A stretch of DNA of 43,838 nt, from positions 69,096-112,933 of the forward strand of contig JAHDFM010000008.1 of assembly GCA_020628165.1 (NCBI GenBank), read 5' to 3'. Below are positions 43,709-43,838 of the stretch, in pieces (position 1 is the stretch's first letter; every line of letters begins with the position of its first letter). Made by a program: the position numbers and the translations under genes. This DNA comes from Bdellovibrionales bacterium (GTDB lineage Bacteria; Bdellovibrionota; Bdellovibrionia; Bdellovibrionales; UBA1609). A model generated the notes under the pieces. It did not search any database. It was not told the DNA's origin and was given only the letters and a program-made list of their open reading frames with translations.

Positions 43709-43788
43709 AGTTACTCTGAGCACAGCAATGTTATATTGAGCAAATCACTGTCATCTCGAGCGCAGCTCCGTCATCCTTCGCTGCGTAT
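43709..43788 (+). repeat. Degenerate 20-base tandem repeats, dispersed repeat copy C
   Basis: Four successive 20-base units can be laid out (starts at 43709, 43729, 43749, 43769). They share GT at positions 2-3, A at 5 and, in the first three, GAGC at 10-13. Unit three, TGTCATCTCGAGCGCAGCTC, resembles the dispersed TGTCATCCTGAGC repeat. The window ends shortly after, so the full element is not visible. The periodicity is suggestive rather than proven. Confidence 0.35.
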
Positions 43789-43838
43789 ATGGACCCGACC
43801 CCTCGCGCAAGAGTTTTTTGTAAAAGGTTAAGCGGCAC

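Noticed and set aside
1-43838. CRISPR array, tRNA, rRNA or transposon
   Set aside because: No regularly spaced exact repeats with unique spacers, no cloverleaf or rRNA-like stretch, and no transposase or integrase was recognised.

Overview
The window reads as a chromosomal segment of a Gram-negative, AT-rich (about 40% GC by eye) bacterium of the Bdellovibrionota/Oligoflexia type (Bdellovibrio-like). This is an inference: it rests on a type II secretion system (T2SS) whose GspL has a PilM-like cytoplasmic half, a complete actABCDEF alternative complex III, System II (ResB/CcsA) cytochrome c maturation, and many small lipoproteins. No rRNA, tRNA, CRISPR, transposase or phage gene was seen. Housekeeping content and tight operon overlaps suggest core genome.

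Layout. 1-2.5 kb: the last codons of an upstream gene (ACT-domain-like end, possibly RelA/SpoT), a small secreted protein, an outer-membrane beta-barrel protein and a small lipoprotein. 2.5-3.0 kb: ssb with a strong terminator. 3.3-14.3 kb (minus strand): T2SS genes in the order gspE-F-G-H-I-J-K-L-M-N. 14.6-18.4 kb (plus): a secreted LamG/concanavalin-like protein and a three-gene ABC-2 exporter operon. 18.4-21.7 kb (minus): gspC-gspD. So the T2SS is split in two by the exporter and a candidate secreted protein. 21.7-22.5 kb: a 760-base gap with a long foldback element and a parS-like site. 22.5-27.0 kb: a degenerate FabD-like acyltransferase, a GNAT protein, a PduO-type cobalamin adenosyltransferase, an N-formylglutamate amidohydrolase-like protein and a TolC-like protein. 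27.2-30.3 kb: resB and ccsA. 30.6-32.4 kb: a TetR regulator and a divergent membrane/SRPBCC-like protein with two near-identical operators. 32.5-36.0 kb: lipoproteins, including two tandem DUF2799-type paralogues, and a nucleotidyltransferase-like gene without a normal start codon. 36.3-43.6 kb (plus): actABCDEF.

How it works together. GspC/GspD form the inner-to-outer membrane channel, GspE/F/L/M the motor platform, GspG the main pseudopilus, and GspH/I/J/K the tip. ResB/CcsA would attach haem to the five CXXCH sites of ActA and the single one of ActE. Alternative complex III oxidises quinol and passes electrons on, probably to a terminal oxidase encoded beyond the right edge.

Most unusual signals: (i) low-complexity C-terminal tails on GspI, GspJ, GspK and GspM; (ii) gspG set apart by its own candidate promoter and a perfect 11-bp terminator; (iii) three long foldback elements with unrelated arm sequences; (iv) a near-consensus parS; (v) paired TetR operators exactly 50 bp apart around a 17-bp-spaced promoter; (vi) an acyltransferase homologue that has lost its nucleophile serine; (vii) a conserved reading frame lacking a canonical start. 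Nothing here proves a wholly new system.
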